Shown here piece by piece: positions 61,101-64,000 of a stretch of DNA of 64,000 bases. Position 1 is the stretch's first letter. Every line of letters starts with the position of its first letter. The stretch is taken from contig NC_079884.1 in the NCBI RefSeq assembly GCF_029227915.1, positions 16,308,001 through 16,372,000 on the forward strand. The letters run 5' to 3'. The DNA is from Hydractinia symbiolongicarpus. Taxonomy: Eukaryota > Cnidaria > Hydrozoa > Anthoathecata > Hydractiniidae. A program made the position numbers and the translations under genes. The notes beneath the pieces are model-generated. The model ran no database searches. It worked only from the letters and a program-made list of their open reading frames with translations, and was not told the origin of the DNA.

Positions 61101-62691
61101 GTAGAGGGTTCATGCACCGCACTAAAAGATTATTTGATAGAGTTCTGATTGGTACGCTTATTCAACTTTAGTACGATAGGAGAAACAATCGCAGTATGTC
61201 TAACACTAATATTTTCTCACAAAAATCTTCTTGCTCATGTGTGGATCATGCTGCTTTATTTTCTTTGCAGCAAGAAGATCGCAAAAAGTTATTAAGAGCT
61301 CAAGCTAACCAGTTGCTAGAAGAAGCCAAATTTCAAGGGGCTGCTACTAATATTGACCAAAGCAATTTGTCGGATTCACAGTCGTCTCCTTGCGAGGAAG
61401 AACCGCCGCCAGCGATGTCGGCCCCTTCCGAGTTCAACAGGAACCCGTTCACTCTTGTAAAAAAGAAGAGCTTGAAACAGCTGACTTCGAATCAATATTT
61501 GAAAGCCGAAAAAAAGGAGAAGTCGAAAGGTAATTATCCTATACTTGAGGGAAAGAACTCAAAACTTGTAACGCATTTTATATTTTTTATTTACGCTGTT
61601 TTATTTATTTCTCTACATACTTACTTCTCTATTAAAACTTTTTTTTATTTTCACGATTTTACGTGACTGCATATGTTCTGCTTATTTACACTGAAATTTT
61701 ACAGTCCTGAAAAGATGGTCTTTTTTAAAAAGACGGCTTTTAAAAAATTATTTGATAGCTAATTTTTAAAATGAAAAAGTAAATAGCCTTATATGGGTGT
61801 GAAGATTTTCGTCGCCAGTGACTGGGAAAAAACAATAAACTGGTAACTTCGACGACAACGGATGATTAGCTGCTTGCCGTTTGTTGATGCAATAATCCTT
61901 TTTGATTTTGTTCAGCTAAGCAAGCCCAACTGAAGAAAACGCCTCCTAAAGATGCTGTTTCATATGCCGAGTCAAGAAAAGTACAATTCGATGCTTTAGA
62001 ACAAGACTTTCACCACAAACCGAAAAGAGATGTGGGTGAGTTAGGATGGTGTTGATATCTTTCTTTTTTTAGTGAAATTTTCAGAACTTCCCTTCTTTTT
62101 TAATTCCCCACTCACCTCTTTTTCTTTCTTTCTAAGCTGCTGAAATTGCTGCAGAGCTTGCAAAAATGAGAGAGGAAGAAGAGGCTGCGCAACGAATGAT
62201 TGACGCTGTCGAGCATCCTATTGTTGATGAGAGTAAGGAGGAAGGGGAGGAAGTAGAGAGTTCTGAAGAGGAGGAAGAAAATGTGGTACGATTCGTGTTT
62301 GTTGTTTATGCTTATATAGTTTGTGCGTGTATTCTTTTGGTTTCTTTTTTTTTCAGCCGGTTGACGATTATTTTTACGAGTTAGAGAACTTTGTAAGTGT
62401 TTCTATCAATGTTAATATTTTTTATTATTATTATTTTGTTGTTGTTACTGTTGATGTTGTTGTTGGAGTTTTGGTTGTAGGGGGGCTTTTTAGTAGTGGT
62501 CGTTATCCGCTTTTCCGTCGCTATGGGTGTCGTGTTGTTAACGAGTTTTTATTCTATTGTTGTGATGCAGAATTTGCGATCAGCCGGCGAGTATTACACA
62601 AACGAGCTGGTTGAATTAGAGAAAGAAACGAAAGCGTTGGATAGAGTTGCACAAAAATTGGAACTGGAGCTGAGGAAATCCATGGCTGTTG
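38377..62691 (+). CDS. EHBP1: EH domain-binding protein 1 orthologue (3' end beyond window)
   Basis: Nineteen coding exons join in consistent phase: 38377-38486, 44179-44335, 44564-44620, 45236-45414, 45973-46100, 51027-51114, 51652-51742, 53666-53711, 55059-55176, 57106-57154, 57664-58227, 58341-58727, 58925-59008, 59912-60010, 61271-61529, 61916-62035, 62137-62285 (or 62282), 62357-62392 and 62571-62691, about 947 residues so far. The start [20 protein letters not shown] matches the EHBP1 N-terminus. In order: C2-like domain, calponin-homology domain, long charged linker, one NPF motif, acidic coiled-coil, and the first helix of the bMERB domain. EHBP1 links EHD-family endocytic recycling and Rab8/Rab10 membranes to actin: NPF binds EH domains, CH binds actin, bMERB binds Rab8-family GTPases. 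Vertebrate EHBP1 has several NPFs; only one is seen here. The first intron is 5.7 kb. Confidence 0.93.
39252..41160 (-). mobile_element. RTE-type LINE, internally deleted, in EHBP1 intron 1
   Basis: On the minus strand, 40975-40118 encodes an exonuclease-endonuclease-phosphatase domain: [22 protein letters not shown] with the catalytic Glu, [23 protein letters not shown] with the catalytic Asp, and TQIDYFLVR. Normal copies have GGDFNGH. Next, 39739-39350 carries the start of the reverse transcriptase region ([23 protein letters not shown]), which then breaks off; the YxDD core is missing. The 3' end is CCATGCTAGCATGG with an ATGATGATG tail, as in the copy at 16770-16945. The copy is dead. The region 40988-41160 holds the family's 5' sequence (CCAGCTGTAAAACAATGCC). 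Confidence 0.85.
42972..43375 (-). mobile_element. Penelope-like element fragment: GIY-YIG endonuclease end, frameshifted
   Basis: The minus strand gives [20 protein letters not shown], then after a frame change [19 protein letters not shown], and ends [19 protein letters not shown]. This is the zinc-knuckle plus GIY-YIG nuclease terminus of Penelope-like retroelements. The frame shift between CYVGQT and LLTR inactivates it. No reverse transcriptase part was found beside it. Confidence 0.75.
46496..46630 (+). repeat. Dispersed repeat family, copy B (EHBP1 intron 5)
   Basis: GGTAACTAGGGTCAATCCGC, CTGTTTTGGAACCGAC, GGTTGATAATGTCCTCAAAA. Matches copy A at 31340-31460 in the opposite orientation. 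Confidence 0.65.
46891..47965. mobile_element. TIR element with hAT-like CAGGCCTTGCCA ends, EHBP1 intron 5
   Basis: The left end CAGGCCTTGCCATCAG and inverted right end CTCATGGCAAGGCCTG enclose 1075 bp. Sub-terminal GCTCGCGTAAA / CGCGAGCAATT motifs repeat in both orientations at each side. No transposase frame. The flanks give no exact 8-bp duplication, so the superfamily is uncertain. Confidence 0.7.
49930..50005 (-). repeat. tRNA-derived SINE relic
   Basis: The minus strand has a box-B match GGTTCAAATTCC (49955-49944) and an A-box-like TTGCTTAATCGGTTAAGG upstream (about 49989-49973). The spacing is near that of a tRNA gene, but stems are not intact. Confidence 0.35.
51303..51430 (+). repeat. 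tRNA-like SINE relic
   Basis: GTGGCCTAGTGGCTATGGAG resembles a tRNA A-box region, and TGTGGTCCATAGCGCGGGC a decayed B-box region. It follows an A-run (about 51280-51297). Sits in EHBP1 intron 6. Confidence 0.35.
52542..52728 (+). repeat. Perfect 30-bp tandem repeat, about six copies, EHBP1 intron 7
   Basis: Unit AATGATACCAATATTTAGTT plus AGATGCAGAG. The copies are identical over about 180 bp, so the expansion is recent. Confidence 0.97.
53666..57154 (+). CDS. EHBP1: EHBP1 exons 8-10: calponin-homology domain, first part
   Basis: These exons encode [39 protein letters not shown] and [16 protein letters not shown]. The domain is completed in exon 11 ([33 protein letters not shown]). It is a single CH domain of the EHBP1/MICAL class, which binds F-actin weakly or through partners. 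Phases 1, 2 and 0 all match across the introns. Confidence 0.93.
54546..54682. mobile_element. Short palindromic MITE, 137 bp
   Basis: Ends are TAGTTATCGCAC and its inverse GTGCGATAACTA. Inner AAAAATATCG/CGATATTTTT continue the fold. Sits in EHBP1 intron 8. Confidence 0.65.
55870..56010 (+). repeat. Dispersed repeat family, copy C (EHBP1 intron 9)
   Basis: GGTAACTAGAAACCACC, CCTGGTTCAGAACCGACGG, TTGATGATATCGTCAT and TCAAACCCC follow the order of copies A and B, with more differences. Confidence 0.5.
57664..59008 (+). CDS. EHBP1: EHBP1 exons 11-13: end of CH domain and charged linker
   Basis: Exon 11 (57664-58227) finishes the CH domain, then turns into a Lys/Ser-rich and Glu-rich linker. 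Exon 12 (58341-58727) is all disordered, polar sequence. Exon 13 (58925-59008) encodes [14 protein letters not shown], the conserved short helix of EHBP1 linkers. All three exons are multiples of three in phase 0, so each could be skipped without breaking the frame. Confidence 0.85.
59855..60010 (+). CDS. EHBP1: EHBP1 internal exon, or alternative first exon
   Basis: A phase-0 exon 59912-60010 (33 codons, [16 protein letters not shown]...) fits between exons 13 and 15 with a GTGAGT donor and an ATTTTAAG acceptor. The frame is also open upstream to an ATG at 59855 ([10 protein letters not shown]), preceded by an AT-rich 5' flank. The segment could therefore be a cassette exon or the first exon of a short form carrying only the NPF and bMERB part. 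The acceptor has a weak pyrimidine tract. Confidence 0.5.
61271..62691 (+). CDS. EHBP1: EHBP1 exons 15-19: NPF motif, acidic coil and start of bMERB domain
   Basis: Exon 15 (61271-61529) has [18 protein letters not shown] and the NPF motif in [13 protein letters not shown], the EH-domain ligand. Exons 16 and 17 are charged and end in a Glu run. Exon 18 is only 12 codons (62357-62392). Exon 19 (62571-62691) encodes [20 protein letters not shown] and [11 protein letters not shown], the first helix of the Rab8-binding bMERB domain. The remaining bMERB exons lie beyond 64000. Confidence 0.88.
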
Positions 62692-64000
62692 GTGAGTTTA
62701 TTAACGATGACTGTGTCTTGTGACGTTAATCTGTTACCTTGTGGTGTCGTTTATGGGGGCTTTCATAAGTACATTAGATCAGTATTAACAGGCCATTTCT
62801 TGAATAAAACTATGCTAGAGCTACAAAAAGCACCCGCTGAAAAAATTAAGAGTGCTATGGTGTGCACTATGAACGCAATGATGTGTTTGTAGATTCACTA
62901 TATGTTTTTGGCATTAAATATATTCTAGACATTTTCAGTCCTGGTCTTTTAAGGTGCGCCATCGCGCCCCTGCACTTCCCCATGCTACTGCAACAATGGA
63001 GCAGCGTTTTCAAACACGCAGAAATTGAATACATTGCATTGCCTAATAACACCTGTTTTTTTAATGTTACTGGATTTTTATGTTTTGAGATAAATTCATT
63101 AGGTTAGGGCATCATTAGGTTGTATATTGCAGATGTCGTCGGTGGCATGCTTTGAAAATGCTTGTGACTGGCACAACTTAACATGAAGCAAAACTGTACA
63201 GGAGACTCAATTGTTAGAGTCTTCGCAGTACATCTCTTCTCACAAAACCGAGAGCGGGGCTGACTTATTGCCTGCTGTGTCGTGTGGGAGACAGAACTTC
63301 TGGACTTCTTTTTAATAGGATATATAGTTTTTTCGGTTATTGTTACTGAACATATTTGATTTCTCTTTCCCCTTTTAAAAAGACTTTTTAAACTTTATTC
63401 AACATGTTTGTTCTTTGGTATTACATCACGAGAACATTCGTCCGAAAGTTGTATTAAAGTACATGACACCCAACCTCTCCCATGTTCTGGTTATGTTTAA
63501 CTTGCATGGGTGCGCACTCTTCTCGCAGTATTCTCTGTGACGATGAAGGTCGGACTGACTTGTGGCATGATTCCAAATCGGCTGGTGCATTACACTGGGA
63601 CTCAAACGAAAGACCTCGTTTGAGTCCCAGTGTAATGCACCAGCCGAGCATAAGAGTGTCAGCATTTTTAAACAAATCAATCACGAAGAAATTAATGTTA
63701 TGTAATCACCGTAATAGCCTTTTTCATCGCTCTATAATATTTTAGAAAAAGAAAAAATTCACAAGTGCGATAAAAGCACTCGTAAATCTTTTTACGAGTG
63801 TGCGGGCGAGTGCGCATGCGATCGCACTCGTCTCAAGGAATGGCCTGTATTGTGTAGGAGAAAATAGCAAGATATTTAATGCATTTCTAGATAGTCATTG
63901 CACTAAGTGTAACCACCAAATTTTGCTGGTACTAATGCCTCACTAAACAGTTGACGTGTGAGAGTAAAATGTCAATTTGAGCATGGTAGAGTAAAACATG
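62692..64000. other. EHBP1 intron (to window end)
   Basis: No further EHBP1 exon was found after the GTGAGT donor at 62692. The next bMERB helices do not appear in any frame. The stretch includes the large hairpin at 63578-63647. Confidence 0.6.
63578..63647. repeat. Perfect foldback, 32-bp arms
   Basis: TCGGCTGGTGCATTACACTG... (63578-63609), loop AAGACC, and the exact inverse at 63616-63647. The arm contains GGGACTCAAACGA, similar to the complement of a tRNA B-box, so the source may be a duplicated-inverted SINE end. Confidence 0.95.

Overview
This is eukaryotic, AT-rich nuclear DNA. Genes are split by GT-AG introns, coding exons are small islands in long non-coding stretches, and repeats are decayed. 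Several features suggest an early-branching metazoan, most likely a cnidarian (perhaps a hydrozoan): an EHBP1 orthologue, a two-LIM CRP/MLP-type gene, a free-standing P2X7-C-terminal-like domain gene, an RTE-type LINE, a Penelope-like GIY-YIG fragment, and TIR elements with piggyBac-, Harbinger- and hAT-like ends. The taxon is an inference; no marker gene was compared.

Layout. Positions 1-9982 (minus) hold the end of a large gene whose 3' part lies beyond the window. A charged exon (9021-9982) has a phase-0 donor that fits the phase-0 acceptor of one uninterrupted 4787-base exon (1-4787). The product is a Lys/Thr-rich, probably secreted, proteoglycan-like protein with a Ser-Gly tract, six copies of a Trp module, three Cys-Cys pairs and a Thr-rich mucin-like tail. 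I do not recognise its family. A complete Ly6/uPAR-type gene lies on the same strand inside its intron. Positions 10-17 kb are mostly non-coding, with dispersed repeats, foldback elements and a LINE 3' tail. UQCRQ (minus, 17.5-17.7 kb) sits head to head with a possible small two-exon gene (plus). Positions 18.4-24.6 kb hold minisatellites, a wrecked integrase-type transposon and a piggyBac-like MITE. A four-exon CRP/MLP-type LIM gene (minus) covers 24.7-26.0 kb. Positions 26-31.8 kb are repeat-rich, with two long TA arrays and a small TIR element. At 31.8-33.2 kb a P2X7-C-like gene (plus) converges on a possible unidentified gene (minus). A Harbinger-like element carrying a minisatellite lies at 36.9-37.9 kb.

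Positions 38.4-64 kb are one large plus-strand gene, EHBP1. I could place 19 coding exons with consistent phase: the N-terminal C2-like domain, the CH domain, a charged middle with one NPF motif, and the start of the bMERB domain. The gene runs off the right edge. Its introns hold the LINE, the Penelope-like fragment, two TIR elements, tRNA-like SINE relics and a perfect 30-bp tandem repeat.

The genes do not form a pathway; the window is an ordinary mix of housekeeping, trafficking and cytoskeletal genes plus one lineage-restricted-looking extracellular gene. The strongest novelty candidate is that large minus-strand protein. Next are a minisatellite monomer shared by two unrelated-looking TIR elements and a set of perfect short foldbacks, one of them inside a coding exon.
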